From Pachysolen tannophilus NRRL Y-2460 (taxonomy: Eukaryota; Ascomycota; Pichiomycetes; Alaninales; Pachysolenaceae), in contig KV454014.1 in the NCBI GenBank assembly GCA_001661245.1, positions 713,911 through 735,929 on the forward strand: DNA of 22,019 nucleotides, in the 5' to 3' direction. The position numbers and the translations under genes are program-made. Within the stretch, counting starts at the first letter, position 1; every line of letters starts with the position of its first letter. Below the pieces are notes generated by a model. The model saw only the letters and a list, made by a program, of their open reading frames with translations. It did no database searches and had not been told where the DNA came from. Shown here in pieces: positions 9,801-17,526 of the stretch.

Positions 9801-10019
9801 AATTTGTCTGAAACAACAGATTTTGAAATGCATAGTAATTGGAGAGTCAATGCAGATGAGTTAATTGTTAAAAGTGTCTATGGGTTTTCTAATGGTGCTG
9901 GGTGCGGGAAAGTTGTTGTTATCAGTGATGACAAAAATTTGAAACTAAGGGCTAATTCTATTTCGTTATATTGTCATAGTAGTAGGTGGTTAACTGGTAT
10001 GGTTAAAGGTTGTAATTGA
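6810..10019 (+). CDS. ESL1/ESL2: Est1-like PIN-domain protein (ESL1/ESL2, EST1/SMG family)
   Basis: A 1069-residue protein resembling S. cerevisiae Esl1 (YIL151C) and Esl2 (YKR096W), relatives of telomerase factor Est1 and the metazoan SMG5/SMG6 decay proteins. The cellular role of these yeast proteins is not well defined. Residues 1-220 are a low-complexity Ser/Asn/Gln region with an Asn run from AAT repeats (about 7176-7210). The Est1 helical-repeat domain follows (about 235-700), with ELWSVYRNIITLLDFYYDF and RRMWVYGIVGFLE at its start. An acidic Asp/Asn/Glu linker precedes a C-terminal PIN nuclease-like domain. PIN acidic residues are present: LALDTNIF (D920), FQELRSL (E951) and SDDKN (D1040, D1041), so the site may be active. 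The start ATG at 6810 is the first in frame. ADE13 follows in tandem. Confidence 0.88.
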   Translation: MSSSNIPVGTDQANSNNINSGQFTIDYQSHQQKRQNSQSILPSIVKRSTSLNYSPSTSTQVLVPNNSTSSVIGGGGFYTQLPSSLAQTPALHNINTNSNTAVQQHQQQQSSLRKLVSSLNNNNINNINNNNNNNNFTIASKLNPRITTPTPNINFEPPLSPTSRSAAAKSFNQEDTEMSSDINEIPNTASPESFLDPPLQSAPSNQIIEQLQPLQQLTTSNPRTITEEEQILASKLQETYRCIVKLEAECQKGCIDLNSRLFQHDASELSSELWSVYRNIITLLDFYYDFLLYALRPTSAKAGKQIVSIYKIPRRMWVYGIVGFLEVLKNVVTVFIEHEICACFISYAFNIIGCLTDSSLDMEGWWAEKLGDLSRMAIALYPSRYIDWKISSEWWYHVSMKTQYGHGKIYYHMSTVQQDNLDALLNIGKSVSSRDPFVPTSQYLKMVVDNICNQRNILSSVELPIIDFIKIHKILLISNYNENLEMLNIVSHYSRNFGYDPEGLNFFNPEAVDNQPFEKLNFWFQKGGNFALCNINHLIGFGDSRNPFAKLFNLPEALKERKEKKDKKRKSKTSSEISAEDTAQSNEELYTAKELTEENWFELIRFINKGALELSFRMLKEYINGPKQTSFPHVIVWLYFLVAVGESLKEYQSANLLFHCLIKKGFPWMSLIRYLNDVLYEIRTSDQLREIAYYYDSANEAHGNRNKNISPIFENLPEVWKCWGTLWFDSVNPKYDYNNIQEAGVANSVFDLPIGGPRYCSKYEKTRMIRMVLVAKYISDNFSFGLKLSEGYFKFHETNSLIQRLEKERPHFDAYINDARFTGLFERLEDDLLCGPNEIDNLVDNKEFFAKPNQLQMLPHLHTSFFYNSKRFRSLDSSDRDLNIDADDENDNDNENDELRSEEFLDRHTFILKHWFLALDTNIFLKHIGIIYKAVSVSAFKLVIPLVVFQELRSLRRSQDPGVSDAATRAVIAIRQMFSDAKGDSVVGIKFDGSRTPNLSETTDFEMHSNWRVNADELIVKSVYGFSNGAGCGKVVVISDDKNLKLRANSISLYCHSSRWLTGMVKGCN

Positions 10020-10511
10020 TTACATAACGTTATTTTTATATCAAAAGCAAAAAAAAAAAAAAAAAAAACATGTATTAAGAAAAATTAATTAATAATTGTA
10101 TAGCAAGTCTTTTTATATTTTTTTTTTTCTTTTTCTTGTTAATTATATTGGTACTTACTATGTTTAAAATACCATAAAGTTTTTGCATTTCAAATTATCT
10201 TGTGTTATTCAAATTTGGTTTAATTTTTACCTGCTTAATTTATTTATGAAAACTATAACTGTATAAACATCACTTTCCTTAAAAAGAGAACTCATGCAGA
10301 CAATTTATCCGATAAACCGGTGCCTGCTTTTAGGACCAGATTAAATTCTGTTAACATTTGCCAAAAAAAAAAAAAAAAAGGGTCATTTTATGGTCCATTC
10401 TGATTTGAGCATTTATTCACTACTTTTGTGCTTTTTTTGAAATTGCAAACTCTTTTGATAAATTGATCACGACCAATTGTTGCTGCTGAAAATTTTTTGG
10501 AAATTTAATTT

Positions 10512-10517
10512 TGACTC
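10512..10517 (+). promoter_or_regulatory. TGACTC element (Bas1/Gcn4-type site) upstream of ADE13
   Basis: TGACTC, 118 bp before the ADE13 ATG and about 20 bp before the TATA box. In S. cerevisiae purine (ADE) genes are activated by Bas1 with Pho2 through TGACTC, and Gcn4 binds the same core. Gene identity and position make this a reasonable functional site, but a 6-mer alone can occur by chance. Confidence 0.55.
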
Positions 10518-10531
10518 TGGATAAGCCAATA

Positions 10532-10540
10532 TATATAAAG
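10532..10540 (+). promoter_or_regulatory. TATA box of ADE13
   Basis: TATATAAAG, a strong yeast TATA match about 95 bp before the ADE13 start codon, within the usual 40-120 bp range of TATA-to-start-site distances. Confidence 0.6.
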
Positions 10541-10634
10541 TATATGAAAGTTTCAATAATTTTCAAATGTTATTTTGTTAGATCTTTTTTTTCAAAAGTT
10601 CTAATATCCAAGATAATCAGAAGATAGTCACAAT

Positions 10635-12083
10635 ATGTCAAACGATAAGTATGCTACACCTCTTTCATCAAGGTATGCCTCTGATGAGATGAGTGCCGTT
10701 TTTTCCTTGAGAAACCGTTTTTCCACATGGAGGAAATTATGGTTAACTCTTGCTAAAGCTGAAAGGTCATTAGGATTGGATGATGTTATCTCTGAAGAGG
10801 CCATTGAGCAAATGGAGAAGCATTTGATCATAACTGATGAAGAAATTGAAGCAGCCAAGGTTGAAGAGGCCATTGTTAGACATGATGTTATGGCTCATGT
10901 TCATGTATTTGGTGAGACTTGTCCTGCTGCAAGTGGTATTATTCATTTAGGAGCCACTTCATGTTATGTCACTGATAATGCAGATTTAATTTTCCTTAGA
11001 GATGCTTATGATATTTTAATTCCAAAATTGGTTAATGTTATAAACAGACTTTCAAAATTTGCACTTGCTTATAAAGATTTACCAACTTTAGGATGGACAC
11101 ATTTTCAACCAGCACAATTGACAACTGTAGGAAAAAGAGCTACTTTATGGATTCAAGAATTACTTTGGGATTTAAGAAATTTCCAACGTGCTAGAAATGA
11201 TATTGGTTTAAGAGGTGTTAAAGGTACAACAGGTACTCAAGCTTCATTTTTATCTTTATTTAAAGGTGATGGTGAAAAAGTTGAAGAATTGGATGAAAAA
11301 GTTGTAGAATTATTAGGATTTGAATTTGCTTATCCATGTACTGGACAAACTTATTCAAGAAAAATTGATATTGATGCATTAGCACCATTATGTTCATTAG
11401 GTGCTACTTGTCATAAAATTGCTACTGATATTAGACTTTTAGCTAATTTAAAAGAATTAGAAGAACCTTTTGAAAAAACACAAATTGGATCTTCACTGAT
11501 GGCTTATAAGAGAAATCCAATGAGATCAGAAAGAGTATGTTCTTTATCAAGACATTTAGGTTCATTATTTAATGATTCTTTTCAAACTGCTTCAGTACAA
11601 TGGTTTGAAAGAACTTTAGATGATTCTGCTATTAGAAGAATTTCAATTCCTTCTCTGTTTTTAACTGCTGATATTATACTTTCAACTTTATTAAATATTG
11701 CTTCAGGTTTAGTTGTTTATCCAAAAGTTATTGAAAGAAGAATTAAATCAGAATTACCATTTATGGCTACAGAAAATATTATCATGGCAATGGTTTCAAA
11801 AGGTGGTTCAAGACAAGATTGTCATGAACACATTAGAGTCTTATCACATCAAGCTGCCTCTGTGGTGAAAGAACAAGGTGGAGATAATGATTTAATTGAA
11901 CGTATTAAAAAAGAAGAATATTTTGAACCAATTTGGAACAATTTAGATTCATTATTGGACCCTTCAACTTTTGTTGGAAGAGCACCAGCTCAAACTGAAA
12001 AATTCGTTAATAAAACAGTAGCACAGGCATTGGCTCCTTTCCAACACTACGTCAATGATAAGGACTCAAAATTAAACGTTTAA
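10635..12083 (+). CDS. ADE13: Adenylosuccinate lyase
   Basis: Ade13 catalyses two steps of purine synthesis: SAICAR to AICAR plus fumarate, and adenylosuccinate to AMP plus fumarate. The 482-residue protein is full length and very close to S. cerevisiae Ade13 ([54 protein letters not shown]). Active-site elements are present: the HDVMAH segment (H83, H88) and the lyase signature GSSxMxYKRNPMR at 285-297. It has two CTG codons. CTG-288 is the residue after GSS, which is Ala in adenylosuccinate lyases I know; CTG-341 follows IPS and is Ala in both the yeast (LPSAFLTAD) and human (LPEAFLTAD) proteins. A standard-code translation gives Leu at both, which is the main evidence for CUG decoding as Ala. 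Confidence 0.97.
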   Translation: MSNDKYATPLSSRYASDEMSAVFSLRNRFSTWRKLWLTLAKAERSLGLDDVISEEAIEQMEKHLIITDEEIEAAKVEEAIVRHDVMAHVHVFGETCPAASGIIHLGATSCYVTDNADLIFLRDAYDILIPKLVNVINRLSKFALAYKDLPTLGWTHFQPAQLTTVGKRATLWIQELLWDLRNFQRARNDIGLRGVKGTTGTQASFLSLFKGDGEKVEELDEKVVELLGFEFAYPCTGQTYSRKIDIDALAPLCSLGATCHKIATDIRLLANLKELEEPFEKTQIGSSLMAYKRNPMRSERVCSLSRHLGSLFNDSFQTASVQWFERTLDDSAIRRISIPSLFLTADIILSTLLNIASGLVVYPKVIERRIKSELPFMATENIIMAMVSKGGSRQDCHEHIRVLSHQAASVVKEQGGDNDLIERIKKEEYFEPIWNNLDSLLDPSTFVGRAPAQTEKFVNKTVAQALAPFQHYVNDKDSKLNV

Positions 12084-12359
12084 AAAAAAATTCCAACCAA
12101 CCCAACCCAACCCAACCCAACAACAACCAAATGATTCTTGGAAAATTTCACTTTGAAAATGAATTCCTTAAGAAAAGTGGTGCGTGCGTGAAATATCAAA
12201 ATTTTTCAATTAATTTCAACTTTTTAGCCCTTATACATATCACAGCAAACAACGAGTTGCTATTTAAATAGTTTTCTAGTATTTATAATATAATATAATA
12301 TAACAATAATTTTAATTGATTGATAGTTATCAATTTTTTACATGAATTAAAGTTGAATC
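12084..12359. promoter_or_regulatory. ADE13/POM33 intergenic region with CCCAA repeat
   Basis: 276 bp between tandem genes. Just after the ADE13 stop lies a short pentanucleotide tandem repeat of CCCAA units (about 12098-12121). A TATAATATAATATAA stretch near 12286-12303 lies about 60-75 bp before the POM33-like start and could serve as TATA element. Confidence 0.45.
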
Positions 12360-13283
12360 ATGTCAGGTAATCCTCTGGAAAGTTTTATTGTTAGAGAGCG
12401 AGTTAATGGTAGCAAGTCTGATGAAGTTAATGGTGTGGACTATGCGACAGCTACAGGAACTAATATGGGTAGAAGTAGAATTGCTAGTGGTTCTAATGTT
12501 TCACCTGATCCTATTCAACCATCAATTCAATCTAAAGGACCAATTGAGCCTGTGGCTCAAGGACTGCCACAAAAGAAAAAACGTCGGAAGTTAAGAAAGA
12601 TTGATCCAAATAGAAAACCAAAGAAACCAATTGATAAGTATATTTGGCTTGCTGGTCATTTTGCTACATTATTTTTTTCACTTGTATATTTTGGTTATTA
12701 TTTCACTTTTTCATCACGTCGATCAATTATTGCAAAAATTTCATATAAAATTGTACTTTTAGGAATCATTTTTGCATATAGTGTCAGCATGAAAAGTACT
12801 TTTGGTAAAGTTCCACCTGGATATTTCACTTTATTATCAACAGATAATTTCCAATATTTATTATTAAGTTTTGTATGGTTGTTTAATAGGAATTCTGCTT
12901 TTAAGATTTTACCTTATTTTATCATTTCAATTTTACAAATATCAGATCATTTTAAAATCGATGCCATTTTAAAATATGAATTTGAATTCAAATTGATTAT
13001 TGAATATAACGAATTATTTTTATTTGTTTTATTAACTTTTGACACCTTACTTTGCCGTGGAACGTCAGGATACGCTTTGGTAATGTTTGCACTGTTTTTC
13101 TCACTTAAGATCATGTTTAACGATAATATCAGGCAATTTATCTATTCTTTTGTAGTTAGATTGGATGGTGTTATGTCAAAACAAAAAAATGAAAAAATTC
13201 TTACCTTATGGACTGATATTAAGAATTTCTTAGATAAGAAGAAAGCATATAATGAAACATTTCTGTTCAAACTGAAAGCATAA
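12360..13283 (+). CDS. POM33: Pom33/TMEM33-family membrane protein
   Basis: A 307-residue multi-span protein of the Pom33/Per33/TMEM33 family. In S. cerevisiae Pom33 is a nuclear-envelope/ER protein that helps distribute and assemble nuclear pores; Per33 is its paralogue. The first ~70 residues are Ser/Gly/Asn-rich, followed by a strongly basic patch (72-90, KKKRRKLRK and RKPKKP) just before the first hydrophobic segment (about 96-116). Further hydrophobic segments lie near 127-143, 160-196, 215-231 and 238-252. The block TDNFQYLLLSFVWLFNR followed by KILPYFIISILQISDHFK resembles the family core. The C-terminus is charged and cytosolic-looking. The identification rests on domain pattern more than on close identity, so orthology to POM33 rather than PER33 is not resolved. 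Convergent with DAD3. Confidence 0.72.
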   Translation: MSGNPLESFIVRERVNGSKSDEVNGVDYATATGTNMGRSRIASGSNVSPDPIQPSIQSKGPIEPVAQGLPQKKKRRKLRKIDPNRKPKKPIDKYIWLAGHFATLFFSLVYFGYYFTFSSRRSIIAKISYKIVLLGIIFAYSVSMKSTFGKVPPGYFTLLSTDNFQYLLLSFVWLFNRNSAFKILPYFIISILQISDHFKIDAILKYEFEFKLIIEYNELFLFVLLTFDTLLCRGTSGYALVMFALFFSLKIMFNDNIRQFIYSFVVRLDGVMSKQKNEKILTLWTDIKNFLDKKKAYNETFLFKLKA

Positions 13284-13447
13284 ATAGATATATATATATA
13301 TATAAATATATATTTATTTAATTAAAAAAAAAAAAAAAAAAAAAATAAACTTAAGCAAACTGGGATATATATATATATATATAAATAAAAACAAAACTCG
13401 TAGTTAAAAACTAAAATAACAATAAATAACGCCAAAGAAGATCATAA
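13284..13447. terminator. Convergent 3' region of POM33 and DAD3
   Basis: A 164-bp spacer between convergent genes. It contains two TA dinucleotide tracts (about 13288-13304 and 13365-13383) flanking a 22-A run (13324-13345). TA-rich elements act as efficiency elements for polyadenylation in yeasts, so the spacer probably serves both 3' ends. Confidence 0.4.
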
Positions 13448-13750
13448 TCAATATTTCGTGTCTCCACCAGCATCACCACCACTACTATCAATATTTTGTT
13501 TTGTTTGTAAAAATAAAGAATAAACACTTCCTTTAAATAATGTGAAAATCAATGAAATCTTAGTCTCTAATATTCTTAAATTCTCCAATAACTGTGTTGA
13601 ATTTAAATTCTTTAAACTTATCAATTCTTCATTTAATGCCAATAACTTATGGAGTAATGTCTGATACTGCGTAAGAACACTAACCTCTAATGATGAAAGT
13701 AAATGATTACTCGAATAATCCAGATTAAAACTATGCACCACCGAACTCAT
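13448..13750 (-). CDS. DAD3: DASH/Dam1 complex subunit Dad3
   Basis: Dad3 is a small subunit of the ten-protein DASH/Dam1 complex, which forms a ring-like coupler between kinetochores and microtubules in fungi. The 100-residue protein has the Dad3 hallmark FTLFKGSVYSLFLQTKQ near its C-terminus, closely matching the GTLLKGSVYSLILQRKQ block of S. cerevisiae Dad3, and an N-terminal helix with heptad-like Leu spacing (VLTQYQTLLHKLLALNEEL). Length fits the family (94 residues in S. cerevisiae). The final residues SSGGDAGGDTKY are low complexity. The gene is divergent from the sensor gene and convergent with the POM33-like gene. Confidence 0.9.
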   Translation of the reverse strand: MSSVVHSFNLDYSSNHLLSSLEVSVLTQYQTLLHKLLALNEELISLKNLNSTQLLENLRILETKISLIFTLFKGSVYSLFLQTKQNIDSSGGDAGGDTKY

Positions 13751-14117
13751 TTCTATAATATAAACTTATCTATGTCGATCCTCTTATCAATCTGATTATT
13801 TATTTATTTATTTATTTAATAAATAAACATTAAAAAAAGAAAGGTTTTTAAAAAAAATCAAAAATCAAAAAAAAAAAAAAAAAATTACTAAAAATATTTA
13901 ATTTCACTAAAAAAAATTGTTTCATGTCTTCTAGAATTCTAATATTAAATACCTTCATCGTTGATTTTAGAATTTAAAACTTTTGATTTTATAAAAATTT
14001 CCCTTTGGTTTTAATTCTTTGGCTTTTCGAAAGACTTTAGTGTTGATCATCTTTTTACTTTTTTTTTTTTTTTTGTTTTTAACCTTTTACTTTGGTTTTT
14101 GTTATAAAGAGATCATC
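13751..14117. promoter_or_regulatory. Divergent promoter between DAD3 and the sensor gene
   Basis: 367 bp. It includes a TTTA tetranucleotide repeat running into its own complement (about 13799-13827: ATTTATTTA... then AATAAATAAA), several A-runs (13848-13883) and a T-run (14059-14075) just before the sensor start. An in-frame TTG at 14019 extends the sensor frame upstream through T-rich sequence and is unlikely to be a start. No recognised factor site. Confidence 0.45.
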
Positions 14118-14696
14118 ATGAAGCTTTTCATTAAGAGTAATAAGAAGTTATTGGTATTTGGGATTCTATTATGCTGTTCTACATTGGCAGTGACGATTTT
14201 TTTATCGTTTGGTGCATCGAATGTTGTTTCGAGTCAGTGGCATTTGATTTCTTCGGTGAGGCCTCATCTTGATATTAGATCATCCAAGAGAAGTACGTTA
14301 CTGGTGGAGGCCGAGTATACAAAGAGATTAATACAAAGTGTTAAGAATTTAAATGTGAAAAATTCAAAGAGACTGGAAGATAAAGATAGTGGGAATAGTG
14401 GATCGTCGAATAGTAGTGATACACAATACTCTTCGTCGGCTTCTGATGATGATGATGATGATAGTTCAACTTCTTTTTCATCGAGCCCTACATCGACATC
14501 AAGTTCTAGCTCGAGTTCTAGTTCTAGTTCCAGTTCTAGTTCTAGTTCTAGTTCAAACACAAGTTCGTCGTCTTCCACATCTTCATCTTCATCTTCTTCA
14601 AGTTCAACTTCTTCTTCTTCCTCGTCTTCGTCGAGTTCAAGCAGCGATAGCTCTAGCACCAGCAGTTCACTGTCATCCTCCTCCTCCTCCTCATCG

Positions 14697-14758
<62 letters not shown>

Positions 14759-15434
14759 GTCCTCAGAGTCGTCCAGCTCTTATATAGCCACCACCACAAC
14801 AACATCTTCTTCAAGCACATCGTCATCATCATCATCTTCTTCTTCTTCATCCTCATCATCTCCTTCTTCTTCCTCATCAAGCTCGTCCGCAACTTCTTCC
14901 TCTGCCTCCTCATCAAGCGATGCCTCGTCGTCTTTATCATCAATAGATACATCCACATTAACATCTGCTACTACATATCTCACATTGTCAACTGATGCTG
15001 CTTCGGATCTGGTCACAGTCACTGTGACTTATTTGCCAAGCTCGTCATCAGCACTGGCTTCACCATCTCTGGCCACAAGTGGTTCCAAATCAACATCGAG
15101 CGGATTATCGGCAAAGAATAAACGTATCGTGATTGGGTGTGTTGTGGGTCTCGGGGTTCCGTTTTTGGCTCTGTTACTGTTCTTGGGTTATTTGTTCATA
15201 TGGAAGAAAAGAAATGCAAATAGTTTAAGCTCAATGGGATCATCAGTCAAAGATGATAAATTAGATACACATAACGATTTCACCATAGGTGATAATATGT
15301 CCAATACTGGTGCATTTAATGACTCAAATGAAACTTCACGTCATGGTAATGACAAGTCGGGCTATGATGAAGATGAGTTGGAAGGTAATACTTATAGAGG
15401 AAATACAAGAGTTACACCATCCACTAATTTTTGA
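14118..15434 (+). CDS. Mid2/Mtl1-like serine-rich cell-wall stress sensor
   Basis: A 438-residue single-pass membrane protein from the ATG at 14118. The N-terminus (KLFIKSNKKLLVFGILLCC...) is a signal peptide or signal anchor. A long extracellular Ser/Thr-rich domain (about 95-330) with pure Ser runs would be heavily O-mannosylated and act as a stiff rod. A transmembrane segment follows at 337-359 (IVIGCVVGLGVPFLALL), which resembles the IVIGCVVG.G.P start of the Mid2/Mtl1 transmembrane region. Lys/Arg after it sets the cytosolic side. The ~78-residue tail is acidic and Asn/Asp-rich, as in Mid2, which signals through Rom2 to Rho1 and Pkc1. Assignment to Mid2/Mtl1 rather than the WSC group rests on the absence of a Cys-rich WSC domain. 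Several CTG codons here would read Ala. Confidence 0.72.
14501..14757 (+). repeat. In-frame serine-codon microsatellites (AGTTCT, TCN and TCA repeats)
   Basis: Within the sensor gene, AGTTCT hexamers alternate AGT and TCT serine codons (about 14501-14553), then mixed TCT/TCC/TCG/AGT codons follow, then an almost uninterrupted TCA run (about 14697-14757, roughly 20 units). All are in frame and encode Ser. The switch of serine codon family between sub-tracts suggests separate expansion events. Length polymorphism between strains is likely. Confidence 0.85.
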
Positions 15435-15786
15435 AAATAAGAATAATGAAAAAATTAATTAAAATATAATAAAAATTAAAGAGAAAGAAATTGAAAATTG
15501 TGTATTTTTGAAATTATACTTCCTGAAATATAGAGATATCATGTTAATAATACAAAAGTGAAGAGAAAAGAAAAAAAATTTTGAAATTTATTAAAAGTTT
15601 GTGCTTTATAAGATATATATGGTTTTGGTTTATTTATTTTGAAAAAGAGAAAAAAATATTAAAAAAAGTTACTAGTGATTTTTATATTTAAGTTTATATT
15701 ATACCCAGCAAATACATCTATTCATTTATATTAGATTTATATTATATATACTAAGTGATATAGTTTTAAAAGTTTTAGAAGTAAAT
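15435..15786. terminator. Convergent 3' region between the sensor and yapsin genes
   Basis: 352 bp of AT-rich sequence between convergent genes, with TATATA/TATATAT motifs (near 15614 and 15743) and A-runs that could act in 3' end formation for both. No open frame or RNA gene seen. Confidence 0.45.
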
Positions 15787-17436
15787 TTATACAATCAATA
15801 ACGTCAATAATGATAATAATATGACAAAAGTCAGGAAAAAAATATTTTTTTGAATTGACTTTGTCAAGGGTAAACTTGTACCCGAATTAAAATCTTGAAT
15901 ACTTTGAGTCGATGAGTATATTGGTGACCCTGATACAGCTACGGTAAATGAAAAAGAAGTGGAGTTTACCAAAGAAGTGGTGGTATTATCGATGCTTGCA
16001 GCTGCTGCAACTGCTGCTTCCCCCATTAGGCCACTAATCGTGGTACTTATACTACTCGGACTCTTGGTAGAACTTTTTTCAGCAGTATATTCTGCTATTG
16101 GAGTTGCTCCAGGTATCGTTGATCCTGTGATTTCTGTAATTGAAGAAGACAAAGAAGAGTAATTCCAGTTAGCCTGTGCAATTGATAACTCTTTGTTATC
16201 TAAATCAAAAATAGTATAGCAAGATCGTAAGAAATAATCTCCAACAATGATCAAATCATCTTCGTCTTCCTCCTGAATCTGTATCAGTATGAAGCATAAC
16301 AGTCTGCCTTCACTATCATAAAAAGCTTCTTGTTGACCATTTCCATATGGATTCTGAGGATCTATAATAAGTTCATTCTGTGGAACCCGAATTGTTGCAC
16401 CTTGGAAATCAAAAATCAAATCTGGAATATTTAATTCACTTAAATAAGAACAAGTCTGTGCATACAAACCACTATCATTGTTATAAGTGGAATTAGTGTA
16501 TTCTAAAATAGGTTTTGCAATAGAAGCTGGTATAGTTATTGCAGTATTTCCACAATCAAATAAGGCATCATATACCAGATTTTCTGTTCCTAAATTCTCG
16601 CCATTAAAAGATATCCCGCTAAGTGCAATCATAAATTCTTCTGTGGAAGTTAAAGGATGAGTAGTTAGATCTCCAATAAATTTTGTATAATCAACAGCTC
16701 CAAACAATATACTTCCAGAATAAGAGTACTGATTGTTTAAAAATAAAGAGTATACATTTCTGGAAATAACTCCAAGCTCTACTAGTTTTTGAGGTAAATT
16801 AAAATAGGTATAATCTTCAAAATCAGTCTGTGATATATTTGCATCAGTCAGTTCCAACTCCATAAGCCCAAGTCCAAGAATAGCATTACCATCTTGGTTT
16901 GTATTATTTGCAAGACCGAATGACAAATTATAGGCCACTATATCGTTTATTTGAACAACGTCGTAACCCCAAGTTCCAGAAGCGGTTGTCCCATCAGAAT
17001 AATAGTCGTAGAAATATGTATCATTTGAATGGAAGGTAACAGAATCAGAAGAGTTAAACATTCCTCCAAAGACTGAACAAAAAACTTCACTGGAAGTAGT
17101 CTCATTTGAATATGCGGTATTATCGCTTTCATCATCTATCTTATTAAGATATCTTGAAAAACCTGCATCTTGAAGAAATCTCTTTTTTTTTCTACTTTCA
17201 ACATTGATACAATCAACATCAGAACTAACAACCCATAAATCAGAAGATCCGGTATCTACTATAACTGTAATATCTTGCAGTGGTGTTCCCAACTTTATAT
17301 TGCTAACGTAATAAGTCAAATAGTTGTCAATTATTATCTCGCTATAATTGACCTTGTTTTTTAACTCTAAATTTAGTGAATAAGAAAAGGTAAACCTTAA
17401 CAGAAGCATTAAACTTACCATGAAAATTGAAAACAT
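15787..17436 (-). CDS. Yapsin-type GPI-anchored aspartyl protease (D-C-G second site)
   Basis: A 549-residue secreted aspartyl protease of the pepsin/yapsin type. Yapsins process cell-surface and secreted proteins at basic residues and support cell-wall integrity. Visible parts: a signal peptide (about 1-19); YYVSNIKLGTPLQ; first catalytic motif VDTGSSDLWVV (D61); a loop insert with a basic RKKKR cluster (82-86), as in the yapsin loop that is cut during maturation; flap GTWGYDVV; NAILGLGLMELE; and GSILFGAVDY. The second catalytic motif reads ALFDCGNTAITIP (D294, C295), where the family normally has D-S-G or D-T-G, so activity is uncertain though the aspartate is kept. After a Ser/Thr-rich stalk the C-terminus is a hydrophobic segment (about 530-549) preceded by a Ser/Gly-rich region, typical of a GPI signal. 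Orthology to a particular YPS gene is not resolved. Confidence 0.88.
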   Translation of the reverse strand: MFSIFMVSLMLLLRFTFSYSLNLELKNKVNYSEIIIDNYLTYYVSNIKLGTPLQDITVIVDTGSSDLWVVSSDVDCINVESRKKKRFLQDAGFSRYLNKIDDESDNTAYSNETTSSEVFCSVFGGMFNSSDSVTFHSNDTYFYDYYSDGTTASGTWGYDVVQINDIVAYNLSFGLANNTNQDGNAILGLGLMELELTDANISQTDFEDYTYFNLPQKLVELGVISRNVYSLFLNNQYSYSGSILFGAVDYTKFIGDLTTHPLTSTEEFMIALSGISFNGENLGTENLVYDALFDCGNTAITIPASIAKPILEYTNSTYNNDSGLYAQTCSYLSELNIPDLIFDFQGATIRVPQNELIIDPQNPYGNGQQEAFYDSEGRLLCFILIQIQEEDEDDLIIVGDYFLRSCYTIFDLDNKELSIAQANWNYSSLSSSITEITGSTIPGATPIAEYTAEKSSTKSPSSISTTISGLMGEAAVAAAASIDNTTTSLVNSTSFSFTVAVSGSPIYSSTQSIQDFNSGTSLPLTKSIQKNIFFLTFVILLSLLTLLIV

Positions 17437-17518
17437 TTTTTTGCTTCAGCTCGATTCAAAGGGGATAGACGAAACCATAAAGCAAAAAATAAAATTTTTG
17501 ATGAAAGAAGCCTTAGGA

Positions 17519-17526
17519 TATATATA
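17519..17526 (-). promoter_or_regulatory. TATA box of the yapsin gene
   Basis: TATATATA, palindromic, 83-90 bp upstream of the yapsin start codon on its strand. Position suits a yeast TATA element, but TA-rich sequence is common here. Confidence 0.4.

Larger units (their letters stand above)
10020..10634. promoter_or_regulatory. ESL 3' region and ADE13 promoter
   Basis: 615 bp with A-runs near 10049-10068 and 10363-10379 and a T-rich stretch near 10118-10136. The right-hand third is the ADE13 promoter, with a TGACTC element and TATA box listed separately. No open frame or RNA gene was recognised. Confidence 0.6.

Noticed and set aside
14019-14117. Upstream extension of the sensor protein
   Set aside because: The frame opens with TTG, not ATG, and encodes a T-run-derived Phe/Leu stretch; the ATG at 14118 gives a normal signal sequence.
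14264-15022. Acidic, His-rich and Met-rich open frames across the serine repeats
   Set aside because: They are other-frame readings of the same trinucleotide repeats and have no independent support.
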